From NCBI GenBank assembly GCA_001298545.1, contig LJCX01000031.1, positions 124,001 through 188,000 of the forward strand: 64,000 nucleotides of DNA, given 5' to 3'. Below are positions 52,369-59,860 of the stretch, in pieces (position 1 is the stretch's first letter; each line of letters begins with the position of its first letter). This DNA comes from Actinobacteria bacterium OV320 (GTDB lineage: Bacteria > Actinomycetota > Actinomycetes > Streptomycetales > Streptomycetaceae). A program made the translations under genes and the position numbers. The notes beneath the pieces are model-generated. The model ran no database searches. It saw only the letters and a program-made list of their open reading frames with translations, and had not been told where the DNA came from.

Positions 52369-52595
52369 CGCCGGCCCGCGGCCACCGATTGCAGGACGCC
52401 GGCGCCCGCGACGAGGAATCCGACGCCCATGAGCATGCTCAAGCCGAACATGTAGGTCGGAAAAGGCGTCGTATCGAGGAGGAGTGGGGCGACTGTGACC
52501 AGTGTGGCCACAGCGCCGACGAAGAAGACGATGGCGCCGGCACGGATCAGTCGGTCACCGGGAGCGGCGGAATTCGTTTGGGTTTTGTCACGCAC
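52344..52595 (-). CDS. small membrane protein
   Basis: The 83-residue product has two hydrophobic segments (AGAIVFFVGAVATLVTVAPLLL and FGLSMLMGVGFLVAGAGVLQ) and a basic C-terminus. I do not recognise a family beyond a general actinobacterial small membrane protein. GTG 52595. It overlaps the HAD gene end by 25 bases. Confidence 0.7.
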   Translation of the reverse strand: MRDKTQTNSAAPGDRLIRAGAIVFFVGAVATLVTVAPLLLDTTPFPTYMFGLSMLMGVGFLVAGAGVLQSVAAGRRQARGAAR

Positions 52596-52776
52596 CGGAC
52601 CAGGGTAGTTCCCTGCGCGAAGGAACAACCGGGGGACGTCTTGTCACCGGCCCGAAGACCATTAGCCTTGGTACCGGCGGGTCGTGGTCGACCCGCCCGA
52701 GTGCTATCCAGAGCCGTTCAGAGCTGTTTCGGTGTCGAGAAGCAGCTTTCCGACGAGTACGAGGACGAGGACAGAC
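52596..52776 (+). promoter_or_regulatory. native promoter region of the split cold-shock gene
   Basis: This leader ends in GAGGACGAGGACAGAC before GTG 52777. A hairpin GGCGGGTCG/CGACCCGCC lies in it. It once expressed the cold-shock gene whose body is now at 59861; after integration it points into the integrase gene. Confidence 0.55.
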
Positions 52777-52809
52777 GTGCCTACCGGCAAGGTCAAGCCG
52801 GTTACCTAG
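52777..52809 (+). pseudogene. 5' stub of the split cold-shock gene
   Basis: GTG CCT ACC GGC AAG GTC AAG encodes the start VPTGKVK of the cold-shock protein, then runs into element sequence CCG GTT ACC TAG and stops after ten codons. The rest of the gene is 7.1 kb away at 59861. Confidence 0.85.
52786..52797. other. attL core of the integrative element
   Basis: GGCAAGGTCAAG is identical to 59870-59881. Left of it is host cold-shock gene; right of it is element sequence. The crossover is predicted at GT, 52792-52793. Confidence 0.8.
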
Positions 52810-52836
52810 GCACACAGAGAGCGCTACGCTCCTGCC

Positions 52837-54495
52837 ATGACACCTGGTCTGCGCTACCTCGCCTGTCTCCGTCTCTCTTCCGACTCGGACGGCTCCACGT
52901 CCATCGAGTGGCAGCGTGGCGTGATCCGACACCACGTCCGCTCTCCACTCCTGTCCGGCGTCCTGGTGGGCGAGGCAGAGGACACGGACGTCTCAGGCTC
53001 CATCTCTCCCTTCAAGCGTCCGAGACTCGGTAAGTGGCTGACGTCCCGAGCCGATGAGTTCGACGTGATCATTGCAGCCAAGATGGACAGGCTTACGCGT
53101 CGCTCGATGCACTTCAACGAACTCTTGGAGTGGGCGCAGCAGAACGGCAAGTTCATCGTCTGCGTAGAAGAGGGATTCGACCTCTCGACTCCCCAAGGCA
53201 AGATGATGGCTCGCATGACAGCCGTGTTCGCTGAGGCTGAGTGGGACACGATCCAGGCACGCATCCTCAACGGCGTACAGAGCCGTCTGGAGAACCGTTC
53301 ATGGCTCGTTGGTGCTCCGCCTACCGGCTACCGCATCAAGACGGTAGAGGGAGGCAAGAGGAAGGTTCTGGAGATTGACCAGGACTTCCACCCCTTCGTT
53401 GAAGAGATCTTCTCTCGTGTCCGTGAGGGTCAGTCGACGCACAGGATTGCCCGTGACTTCAACGGCCGTGGCGTACTCACATGGGGAGACCATCTCAGGA
53501 AGTTGAAGGGGGAGGAAACCAAGGGAACTCAGTGGCAGTCAACCATCATCAATAAGTTCATCCGTTCCTCTTGGGTTCCTGGTATCTACGCCTATAAGGG
53601 CGAGGCTGTTTTGGATGACCAGGGAGAGCCGGTCATTCTCCCTGAAAAGCCTTTGGCTTCGATGGATGAATGGACAGACCTGGTCGATAGGATCAAACCT
53701 GCTCCCAATGCCTACACAGGTGGAACCCGAGTCAGCGCAAAGAGCCTCCTTTCCAGCATTGCTCGCTGCGGTAACTGTGGAGCGCCGGTTACTTCTCTCC
53801 TGAATTCTGGCCACACCAGGAAAGACGGAGAGCGAATTCCGGGACACAGGTATTACCGCTGCTCCAATAAGTTCAAGGGTGGAGCGTGTACGGACGGCTT
53901 GTACATCCGTGCTGACGCTCTCGACGCTGCCGTTGACCAGGCAATCCGTGACAGCGTAGGCACATGGGAGATGTATGAGCGAGCCGGTACAGGACCCTCT
54001 CAGGCAAGGGAACTCCAGTCAGCAAAGGCACGGCTGGAAAACCTGGAAGCCAAGTACATGGCAGGGGAGTACGACGGAGAGGGACAGGAAGAGTCGTACA
54101 TGCGGATGCATAAGGGTCTGTCGGCAAAGGTTGCTCTCCTGGCCAAGCAGGAAGAGGAAAGGGCTAACCCGGCTCTCAAGGCAACTGGTAAGAAGTACGG
54201 GGAAGTCTGGGAAGCCAAAGACCAGGAAGACCGTAGGGAATTCCTCCGTACCTATGGTGTAAAGCTCTGGGCTTGGAAGAAAGGCGATATGCCGAATGAC
54301 CTGGGAATGGTCATTGACCTTGGGGATATCCAGGCCATGGCACAAGAGCTGCGCCTCAATAAGGAAGAGGGAATGGACAGGCTCTTGATTTCACAGAACG
54401 TACCGGCGCACTGGACTAACCCTGAGCTAAGGGAATTCCCTGGCTTGGAATTGGAGCCCGTCCCGTCATTCCTGAAGGAACTTGAATCAGCATAA
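52837..54495 (+). CDS. int: large serine integrase
   Basis: The 552-residue recombinase has the catalytic domain with Arg12 and Ser14 in CLRLSSD, KMDRLTRR, and EWDTIQARI helix E; a recombinase domain (about 155-270, GAPPTGYRI); a zinc ribbon (CGNC, then CSNK ... CTDG, about 310-355); and a long coiled coil (about 385-440) that controls directionality. It should join attP and attB and needs a directionality factor to excise. ATG 52837 lies 39 bases inside attL, as usual for such elements. Codon use (many AAG, TCT, GGA) differs from the host. It now lies downstream of the native cold-shock promoter. Confidence 0.95.
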   Translation: MTPGLRYLACLRLSSDSDGSTSIEWQRGVIRHHVRSPLLSGVLVGEAEDTDVSGSISPFKRPRLGKWLTSRADEFDVIIAAKMDRLTRRSMHFNELLEWAQQNGKFIVCVEEGFDLSTPQGKMMARMTAVFAEAEWDTIQARILNGVQSRLENRSWLVGAPPTGYRIKTVEGGKRKVLEIDQDFHPFVEEIFSRVREGQSTHRIARDFNGRGVLTWGDHLRKLKGEETKGTQWQSTIINKFIRSSWVPGIYAYKGEAVLDDQGEPVILPEKPLASMDEWTDLVDRIKPAPNAYTGGTRVSAKSLLSSIARCGNCGAPVTSLLNSGHTRKDGERIPGHRYYRCSNKFKGGACTDGLYIRADALDAAVDQAIRDSVGTWEMYERAGTGPSQARELQSAKARLENLEAKYMAGEYDGEGQEESYMRMHKGLSAKVALLAKQEEERANPALKATGKKYGEVWEAKDQEDRREFLRTYGVKLWAWKKGDMPNDLGMVIDLGDIQAMAQELRLNKEEGMDRLLISQNVPAHWTNPELREFPGLELEPVPSFLKELESA

Positions 54496-54512
54496 AAGAA
54501 AGCAGCATAAAG

Positions 54513-54545
54513 AAAAGGCTCCGCTGAATAGCGGGGCCTTTTCTT
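54513..54545. terminator. hairpin terminator of the integrase gene
   Basis: AAAAGGCTCCGCT pairs with AGCGGGGCCTTTT around a 4-base loop and is followed by CTTTT; a classic intrinsic terminator. Confidence 0.9.
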
Positions 54546-54676
54546 TTGTGGCATTGTTTATGAATTCGACCCCCTAGCATTAACGGTTCAATAACAATTG
54601 AGGGTGCCCCGGTCTTTCAAGTGCGTAGGGCTTCCTAGGGGTTGGGCAGTAGCCGGAAGAGCCTCAAAGAGGCTTA

Positions 54677-54690
54677 CAGGGGCGCTCAGG
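54677..54690. repeat. 14-base element repeat, inverted partner at 57378
   Basis: CAGGGGCGCTCAGG here is matched exactly, in inverted orientation, at 57378-57391. Both lie in non-coding parts of the element. Confidence 0.6.
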
Positions 54691-54988
54691 GGCTCTCTGG
54701 GGGAGTATCTGTCACGTAGTTACCCTGTCCGACTTCCAGGCGTAGCCATCCGTCCGCGCGGAGCGCTACGACGGCTTTCTGTGTGGTCGCCTGTGCAGTC
54801 CCGTATTCCGCTGCCAGTGCGACCGTCCCAGGGAATCGCTCACCAGGTGCCCACTCTCCAGCGCGCAAGCGGCGACGCAGGTCGTCGGCAATCTGCGGCC
54901 AGAGGTTCCGGGAGCGGTCAAGATCAGGCATACGGCCAGCCTGTGCGCTATCGCGAACCTCTGCTACCGCGCTTACGCGTAACCGCAT
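54686..54988 (-). CDS. GntR-type winged-helix regulator
   Basis: The 100-residue protein is a GntR DNA-binding domain with no effector domain: LWPQIADDLRRRLRAGEWAPGERFPGTVALAAEYGTAQATTQKAVVALRADGWLRLEVGQGNYV. It resembles small GntR regulators of Streptomyces integrative elements and plasmids. It may control the integrase or the gene at 55068. The start is uncertain: ATG 54988, or ATG 54931 (MPDLDRSRN). Confidence 0.8.
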   Translation of the reverse strand: MRLRVSAVAEVRDSAQAGRMPDLDRSRNLWPQIADDLRRRLRAGEWAPGERFPGTVALAAEYGTAQATTQKAVVALRADGWLRLEVGQGNYVTDTPPESP

Positions 54989-55067
54989 AAGCTCAGCTCA
55001 CGTAAGGCCCCCGCGACCGGGCGAACGGTCCGGGGGTATGGCCACCAGCTATGAGGAGCTGATGACA

Positions 55068-55373
55068 GTGAGCCAGCCTAGTCACGTCCGGCTGTTGCCC
55101 TGGAAGGGGCCGGAAGGGAAGACGGCGCACCTGATCACGGACGGCACTCCCACACCTCTGTCCCTTCTGGCGGACAAGATCGAGAGTCAGCAGATCGAGA
55201 CAGCAGCCGTCATCGTGGAGTTGGCGCGGCCGATGGTCGGCGAGGAAGCCAAGCTCACGACGGATGAGTTGCGTTGGATCGCCGGACGGCTCATCGAGAG
55301 CCTTACGGACGTACTGAACATCGCTGAGAGCCGGGGGCAGAGGCTCCCGGAGTACGAGGAGCCGGGGGAGTAG
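55068..55373 (+). CDS. hypothetical protein of the integrative element
   Basis: I do not recognise this protein of about 101 residues. It is acidic with two helices (LLADKIESQQIETAAVIVELARPMVGEEAKLTTDELRWIAGRLIESLTDVLNIAESRGQ), and lacks a signal peptide. GTG 55068 has GAGGAG 9 bases upstream; ATG 55062 or ATG 55038 are alternatives. It is divergent from the GntR gene and followed by a terminator. Confidence 0.65.
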   Translation: MSQPSHVRLLPWKGPEGKTAHLITDGTPTPLSLLADKIESQQIETAAVIVELARPMVGEEAKLTTDELRWIAGRLIESLTDVLNIAESRGQRLPEYEEPGE

Positions 55374-55384
55374 CCCAAGCCCTC

Positions 55385-55419
55385 AGAGAGCCCCTGGACG
55401 CCTTGTCTGGGGGCTCTCT
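55385..55419. terminator. hairpin terminator
   Basis: AGAGAGCCCC pairs with GGGGCTCTCT; it follows the stop at 55373 and precedes the left IS copy. Confidence 0.75.
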
Positions 55420-55491
55420 CATGCCTACTGACCTTCAAAGCGTGGTGTCGGCAGGGCTGACGGTCCATGATCCCTGCGGTACGCCAAGTGC

Positions 55492-56031
55492 ATGAGGTAT
55501 GCGCAAGGGGGCGGGCTGACCGACGAACGGCGGGCCTTCCGCGAAAAGTTGCGGTTGGAGGCGGCCGAGCGGTTCCAGCAAGGTGACGAGAGCGCGGTCA
55601 TCGCTCACGACCTGCGGGTCAGCGTCCGGTCGGTACAGCGGTGGCGCAAGGCTTGGTCGCAGTACGGGCCGAAAGCCCTGGCCTCGAAGGGGCCGGCGTC
55701 GCTGCCGCTGCTCAGCGATGAACTCTTCGCCGCCCTCGAGCGGGAACTGCTCAAGGGCCCGGTCGCGCATGGCTGGCCGGACCAAACCTGGACGCTGTCG
55801 CGGATCAAGACCCTGATCGGGCGACGGTTCCACAAGAGCTACACAGTCCAGGGCGTCGCCGCGCTGCTCAGACGGCATGGCTGGACCTGCCAGGTTCCCG
55901 CCCGCCGTGCCATCGAGCGAGACGAGGCGGCGGTGGCCGGCTGGATGAAGGAGACCTGGCCCCAGGTGGAAGGACCGTGGCGGCGCTCGACGCCTGGCTC
56001 GTCTTCGAGGACGAAGCCGGATTCTCGATGA
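55492..56031 (+). CDS. IS630 transposase, N-terminal frame (copy A)
   Basis: The 179-residue product carries the DNA-binding part: helix-turn-helix with VIAHDLRVSVRSVQRWRKAW (about 36-55) and a second helix-turn-helix with RIKTLIGRRFHKSYTVQGVAALLRRHGW. The homology to IS630 transposase continues in a different frame (55977 on), so a -1 shift near 55969-55976 (around GGAAGGA) is needed to make the full enzyme. Alone this part could act as a repressor. Confidence 0.85.
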   Translation: MRYAQGGGLTDERRAFREKLRLEAAERFQQGDESAVIAHDLRVSVRSVQRWRKAWSQYGPKALASKGPASLPLLSDELFAALERELLKGPVAHGWPDQTWTLSRIKTLIGRRFHKSYTVQGVAALLRRHGWTCQVPARRAIERDEAAVAGWMKETWPQVEGPWRRSTPGSSSRTKPDSR

Positions 56032-56555
56032 CGCCGCCGACCACCCGCACCTGGTCCCGCCGCGGCCACACCCCTGTGGTCCGCGTGCGGGGCCGCTCCC
56101 GCCGCCGCTTATCGGTGGCCGCCCTCGCCTGCTACAAGGCCGGCGAACGCTCGCGGCTGATCTACCGGCCCAGCCCGGACGCCCGCCCCGACGGGCGCAA
56201 AAGCTTCTCCTGGAAGGACTACCGCGACCTCATCCAGACCGCCCACCAGCAGCTCGGCGGCCCGATCGTGCTGGTCTGGGACAACCTCAACACCCACCTG
56301 ACTGCCGGCATGCGCCGCTACACCGCCGAGCGCGACTGGCTCACCGTCATCCAACTGCCGCCCTACGCACCCGACCTCAACCCGGTCGAAGGCATCTGGT
56401 CCGTCCTACGACGCACCACCACAGCCAACCGCGCCTTCGCCGACCCCGACGACCTGATCACCGCCGTCCGACGCGGCCTCCGCCAGCTCCAATACCGCCA
56501 CGACCTCCTCGACGGCTGCCTCACCGGCACCGGCCTCCGACGCCAGCCACCATGA
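55977..56555 (+). CDS. IS630 transposase, catalytic frame (copy A)
   Basis: The 192-residue product is the DDE catalytic part: LVFEDEAG (first Asp at about 12), VLVWDNLNTH (second Asp at about 101) and NPVEGIWS (Glu at about 137). It cuts and joins DNA at TA. It lies in the -1 frame relative to the upstream N-terminal frame and overlaps it by 55 bases. Whether the shift is programmed or a mutation cannot be told. Confidence 0.88.
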   Translation: MAALDAWLVFEDEAGFSMTPPTTRTWSRRGHTPVVRVRGRSRRRLSVAALACYKAGERSRLIYRPSPDARPDGRKSFSWKDYRDLIQTAHQQLGGPIVLVWDNLNTHLTAGMRRYTAERDWLTVIQLPPYAPDLNPVEGIWSVLRRTTTANRAFADPDDLITAVRRGLRQLQYRHDLLDGCLTGTGLRRQPP

Positions 56556-56637
56556 CGACATCACGCATTCAAGGTCAGTAACCACAGGTGTTCCTCAAGT
56601 CAGGGTCCAACGGCGGTGAGACTGGCAAACTTGGATC

Positions 56638-57285
56638 ATGTCACTACCTGCAATTGCCATTGTGGTCTCATCTGTGAGTGCGTTCGTTGCTCTGTGTAGC
56701 TTCTGCACCGCCTTTCTTACCTATCGCAGAGTTCGACCAAGAGTGAGGGTATCCAGAGGGTATTTCTACGACCGTGACCGGACCGAGTGGTCTCCCAATT
56801 TTCCAGGCACGGACTACTACCTGAGTCTTCGAGTAAACAACCATGGCCAAAGCCCTGTGAAGCTATACCGGATTGTCGTCCAGCAGCGAGATGGTTTCTG
56901 GGAAGAAGCTATCGATCGGTTCACTAGAAAGAATGGTCGTTGGCGCATCAGGAAGCCATTTTTCGACACGTGGTACCCCACGCTCCCCGACGGTCTTGAG
57001 ATGAAGGTAGATCCGTTCAACGGTGTTGCATGGGAAGTTCCGGTGGATCTCATGGGCAGAATCGTGCTGCATCTTGGGAGGGCGCGCTTGCGCATCGGGG
57101 TGGAGCTATCCACAGGCGTCGTAATTTATCAAAAGGCATTCCGTTCTAACCCTGGGTGGCCGGTCCCGGAGCTCACAGCTAAGACGAACGCCAACGGGCA
57201 ACTTGGCGTGTGTGCTCAGGTTCTTAACCTGGTGAATGGGTACGGTCGTACGCGGAATCTCAACCGTGTTGGTAACGCTCATTAA
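56638..57285 (+). CDS. orphan membrane-anchored protein between the IS copies
   Basis: I do not recognise this 215-residue protein. It has one N-terminal membrane helix (SLPAIAIVVSSVSAFVALCSFCTAFL, about 2-27) and then a basic, beta-rich domain (DYYLSLRVNNHGQSPVKLYRIVVQQRDGFWEEAI; WYPTLPDGLEMKVDPFNGVAWEVPV) resembling an immunoglobulin-like or jelly-roll fold. G+C is much lower than in the host. It is the only gene between two inverted identical IS copies and may be cargo; a phage-defence or plasmid function is a guess only. Confidence 0.65.
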   Translation: MSLPAIAIVVSSVSAFVALCSFCTAFLTYRRVRPRVRVSRGYFYDRDRTEWSPNFPGTDYYLSLRVNNHGQSPVKLYRIVVQQRDGFWEEAIDRFTRKNGRWRIRKPFFDTWYPTLPDGLEMKVDPFNGVAWEVPVDLMGRIVLHLGRARLRIGVELSTGVVIYQKAFRSNPGWPVPELTAKTNANGQLGVCAQVLNLVNGYGRTRNLNRVGNAH

Positions 57286-57377
57286 TTGCTCCAGGGGGCC
57301 GATTAGGGTTTATCTCTCCGTCGGCCTCGCCCTTCTATGAATAATGATCTCACGATTTCGAGAGGTCTTTGAGAGAG

Positions 57378-57391
57378 CCTGAGCGCCCCTG
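57378..57391. repeat. 14-base element repeat, inverted partner at 54677
   Basis: CCTGAGCGCCCCTG is the exact complement of 54677-54690. Confidence 0.6.
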
Positions 57392-57398
57392 AGCAGCA

Positions 57399-57437
57399 AA
57401 AAGGCCCCCATCGTCTAAATAGAGTGACGAAGAGGGC
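57399..57437. terminator. probable terminator between the orphan gene and IS copy B
   Basis: GGCCCCCATCGTC and GACGAAGAGGGCTC can pair with small mismatches; A-rich sequence lies on the left and TCCTCTGTT on the right. Confidence 0.5.
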
Positions 57438-57549
57438 TCCTCTGTTACGCACTGTAAAAACCCATGCTTACAGTGTTCGATATTCGGTTAGTGTGTGAGC
57501 AAGATCAGGCCATTGTCTCTTGCTTACTGACCTTGAATGCGTGATGTCG

Positions 57550-58128
57550 TCATGGTGGCTGGCGTCGGAGGCCGGTGCCGGTGAGGCAGCCGTCGAGGAG
57601 GTCGTGGCGGTATTGGAGCTGGCGGAGGCCGCGTCGGACGGCGGTGATCAGGTCGTCGGGGTCGGCGAAGGCGCGGTTGGCTGTGGTGGTGCGTCGTAGG
57701 ACGGACCAGATGCCTTCGACCGGGTTGAGGTCGGGTGCGTAGGGCGGCAGTTGGATGACGGTGAGCCAGTCGCGCTCGGCGGTGTAGCGGCGCATGCCGG
57801 CAGTCAGGTGGGTGTTGAGGTTGTCCCAGACCAGCACGATCGGGCCGCCGAGCTGCTGGTGGGCGGTCTGGATGAGGTCGCGGTAGTCCTTCCAGGAGAA
57901 GCTTTTGCGCCCGTCGGGGCGGGCGTCCGGGCTGGGCCGGTAGATCAGCCGCGAGCGTTCGCCGGCCTTGTAGCAGGCGAGGGCGGCCACCGATAAGCGG
58001 CGGCGGGAGCGGCCCCGCACGCGGACCACAGGGGTGTGGCCGCGGCGGGACCAGGTGCGGGTGGTCGGCGGCGTCATCGAGAATCCGGCTTCGTCCTCGA
58101 AGACGAGCCAGGCGTCGAGCGCCGCCAC
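57550..58128 (-). CDS. IS630 transposase, catalytic frame (copy B)
   Basis: Identical in sequence to the catalytic frame of copy A, with the same DDE residues (EDEAG, WDNLNTH, NPVEG). Identity of the two copies points to recent duplication or gene conversion. Confidence 0.88.
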   Translation of the reverse strand: MAALDAWLVFEDEAGFSMTPPTTRTWSRRGHTPVVRVRGRSRRRLSVAALACYKAGERSRLIYRPSPDARPDGRKSFSWKDYRDLIQTAHQQLGGPIVLVWDNLNTHLTAGMRRYTAERDWLTVIQLPPYAPDLNPVEGIWSVLRRTTTANRAFADPDDLITAVRRGLRQLQYRHDLLDGCLTGTGLRRQPP

Positions 58129-58613
58129 GGTCCTTCCACCTGGGGCCAGGTCTCCTTCATCCAGCCGGCCACCGCCGCCTCGTCTCGCTCGATGGCACGG
58201 CGGGCGGGAACCTGGCAGGTCCAGCCATGCCGTCTGAGCAGCGCGGCGACGCCCTGGACTGTGTAGCTCTTGTGGAACCGTCGCCCGATCAGGGTCTTGA
58301 TCCGCGACAGCGTCCAGGTTTGGTCCGGCCAGCCATGCGCGACCGGGCCCTTGAGCAGTTCCCGCTCGAGGGCGGCGAAGAGTTCATCGCTGAGCAGCGG
58401 CAGCGACGCCGGCCCCTTCGAGGCCAGGGCTTTCGGCCCGTACTGCGACCAAGCCTTGCGCCACCGCTGTACCGACCGGACGCTGACCCGCAGGTCGTGA
58501 GCGATGACCGCGCTCTCGTCACCTTGCTGGAACCGCTCGGCCGCCTCCAACCGCAACTTTTCGCGGAAGGCCCGCCGTTCGTCGGTCAGCCCGCCCCCTT
58601 GCGCATACCTCAT
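58074..58613 (-). CDS. IS630 transposase, N-terminal frame (copy B)
   Basis: Identical to the N-terminal frame of copy A, including the frame break, so the frame arrangement predates the duplication. Confidence 0.85.
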   Translation of the reverse strand: MRYAQGGGLTDERRAFREKLRLEAAERFQQGDESAVIAHDLRVSVRSVQRWRKAWSQYGPKALASKGPASLPLLSDELFAALERELLKGPVAHGWPDQTWTLSRIKTLIGRRFHKSYTVQGVAALLRRHGWTCQVPARRAIERDEAAVAGWMKETWPQVEGPWRRSTPGSSSRTKPDSR

Positions 58614-58677
58614 GCACTTGGCGTACCGCAGGGATCATGGACCGTCAGCCCTGCCGACACCACGCTTTGAAGGTCAG

Positions 58678-58887
58678 GTAGTAGGTACTCCCACCTGTAA
58701 TGGCGGGGATGCTGCGCCCTTCAATGGCTCCCTGTCCGAAGCTAGCCGTACGGCTCTGCGGGGCAGGGAACGCGCTGCGGATGGCGTCCCCGATCTTCTC
58801 TGCGCCTTCCTCGCTGCGCGCTGCTGTCTCGTCACCCATGCGGTCGACGGCTGCCATGTCTACTGGCTCTCCTGGTCCCATGCTCAT
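58678..58887 (-). pseudogene. small gene truncated by IS copy B
   Basis: The reading frame from GTG/ATG near 58887 encodes about 70 native residues (MSMGPGEPVDMAAVDRMGDE, a helical AARSEEGAEKIGDAIRSAF and a Gly/Ser/Ile tail) and then reads into the end of IS copy B. The original C-terminus is lost. I do not recognise it. Downstream of its start the order suggests a gene of the integrative element read leftward, divergent from the resolvase. Confidence 0.5.
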
Positions 58888-58968
58888 GTCTCTCTCCTGA
58901 CTGTCGCGTATCTCAGCCTCTGCTCCCTCTGTCTTCTATTGTCCCAGTTCTGTAGCGAGCTTTGTAGC

Positions 58969-59092
58969 GTCTCTAAAACGATGGTTTGTGAGACGCTCAG
59001 CCAAGATGGCTCCCGAGCCCTTCCGGGGTGTTCAAAACCCGTCTCATAACCCCTCTCGATGCCTTGATGTTTTGAGACGAGTTATGAGACAC
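58969..59092. repeat. res-like repeat array upstream of the resolvase
   Basis: Related inverted units occur: CGTCTCTAAAAC with GTTTGTGAGACG (58969-58997), GTCTCATAAC (59041-59050) with GTTATGAGAC (59081-59090), and GAGACG at 59074. The layout of several GAGAC/GTCTC half-sites directly before the gene fits a resolvase binding region. Confidence 0.6.
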
Positions 59093-59132
59093 TTCTGATG
59101 TCAGCAGGGGACGCCAGGGAGGGGAACGGATC

Positions 59133-59687
59133 ATGGCGGTCATCGGATACAAGCGAGTCAGCACGAACGCTCAGGACGCTCAGCTTCAGCAGGACGCATT
59201 GAGCGCGGCCGGTTGCTCGAAGATCTATGAGGACAAGGCTTCCGGGAAGAACACGGAGCGCCCTGGTCTTCTCTCCGCTCTCGACTATGCCCGCGACGGA
59301 GACACCCTCTGCGTGTGGAAGCTTGACCGGTTGGGCCGTTCAACTAAGGACGTACTGACGATTGCTGAGGATCTGCACTCCCGTGGAATCGCGCTCCGCA
59401 TCCTCACTGGGACTCTCGCCGGTAGCTACTCCCCGAAGGGGGAAGGCAAGTTCTTCTTCACGATGATGGTTGCCTTTGCTGAGCTTGAGCGAGACATGAT
59501 CGTGGAGCGCACCCGCGCTGGTCTGGACACTGCCAAGGCCCAGGGGCGTACCGGTGGACGTCCTACCGTCATCACTGAGGACGTCCTCACGGTGGCCAAG
59601 GCTCGTAAGGTCAAGGGGGAGAGCATCACTGCCATTGCCAAGGCTCTGGGAGTCTCCCGCGCGACTCTCTACCGCCACATCGGCTAG
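59133..59687 (+). CDS. serine resolvase/invertase
   Basis: The 184-residue small serine recombinase has the catalytic domain with Arg8 and Ser10 in GYKRVST, KLDRLGRS and FAELERDMIVERTRAGL (helix E), and a C-terminal helix-turn-helix (SITAIAKALGVSRATLYRHIG). It should act at the repeat array upstream, resolving dimers or inverting DNA. Its G+C is lower than the host's. GGGGAACGG precedes ATG 59133. Confidence 0.92.
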   Translation: MAVIGYKRVSTNAQDAQLQQDALSAAGCSKIYEDKASGKNTERPGLLSALDYARDGDTLCVWKLDRLGRSTKDVLTIAEDLHSRGIALRILTGTLAGSYSPKGEGKFFFTMMVAFAELERDMIVERTRAGLDTAKAQGRTGGRPTVITEDVLTVAKARKVKGESITAIAKALGVSRATLYRHIG

Positions 59688-59712
59688 CCCCTGACCCTTC
59701 CCTCACTCCTCT

Positions 59713-59740
59713 GAGCCTCTGTCGACACAGGTAGGGGCTC
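59713..59740. terminator. hairpin terminator of the resolvase gene
   Basis: GAGCCTCTGT and ACAGGTAGGGGCTC pair around CGAC with a small internal bulge, 26 bases after the resolvase stop; it may insulate the rebuilt cold-shock gene. Confidence 0.6.
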
Positions 59741-59860
59741 AGTCGTGTTTCCAGGCGTGATTAAGCCTGTGTGTCGCTGGGGAGAGCCCCGGTAGGCTGT
59801 CTCAACGGCAGTTCAAGGGTGTCCGGTGTCAGTCCGGCAGCTATCGAGGGAGCGTGTGCT

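Larger units (their letters stand above)
55428..56578 (+). mobile_element. IS630-family insertion sequence, copy A
   Basis: The 1,151-base element has terminal inverted repeats CTGACCTTCAAAGCGTGGTG (left) and CTGACCTTGAATGCGTGATG (right, inverted), and is flanked on both sides by TA (55426-55427 and 56579-56580), the target duplication expected for IS630. Transposase is in two overlapping frames. Confidence 0.92.
57527..58677 (-). mobile_element. IS630-family insertion sequence, copy B (inverted)
   Basis: The 1,151-base element is identical to copy A in both reading frames and termini, in the opposite orientation. The left flank ends in TA (57525-57526), but the right end is followed by GTA, one extra base before the expected TA. 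Confidence 0.92.

Noticed and set aside
54600..54990. Plus-strand open frame of 130 codons in the integrative element
   Set aside because: It overlaps the GntR-type gene on the opposite strand and has no motif or good ribosome site.
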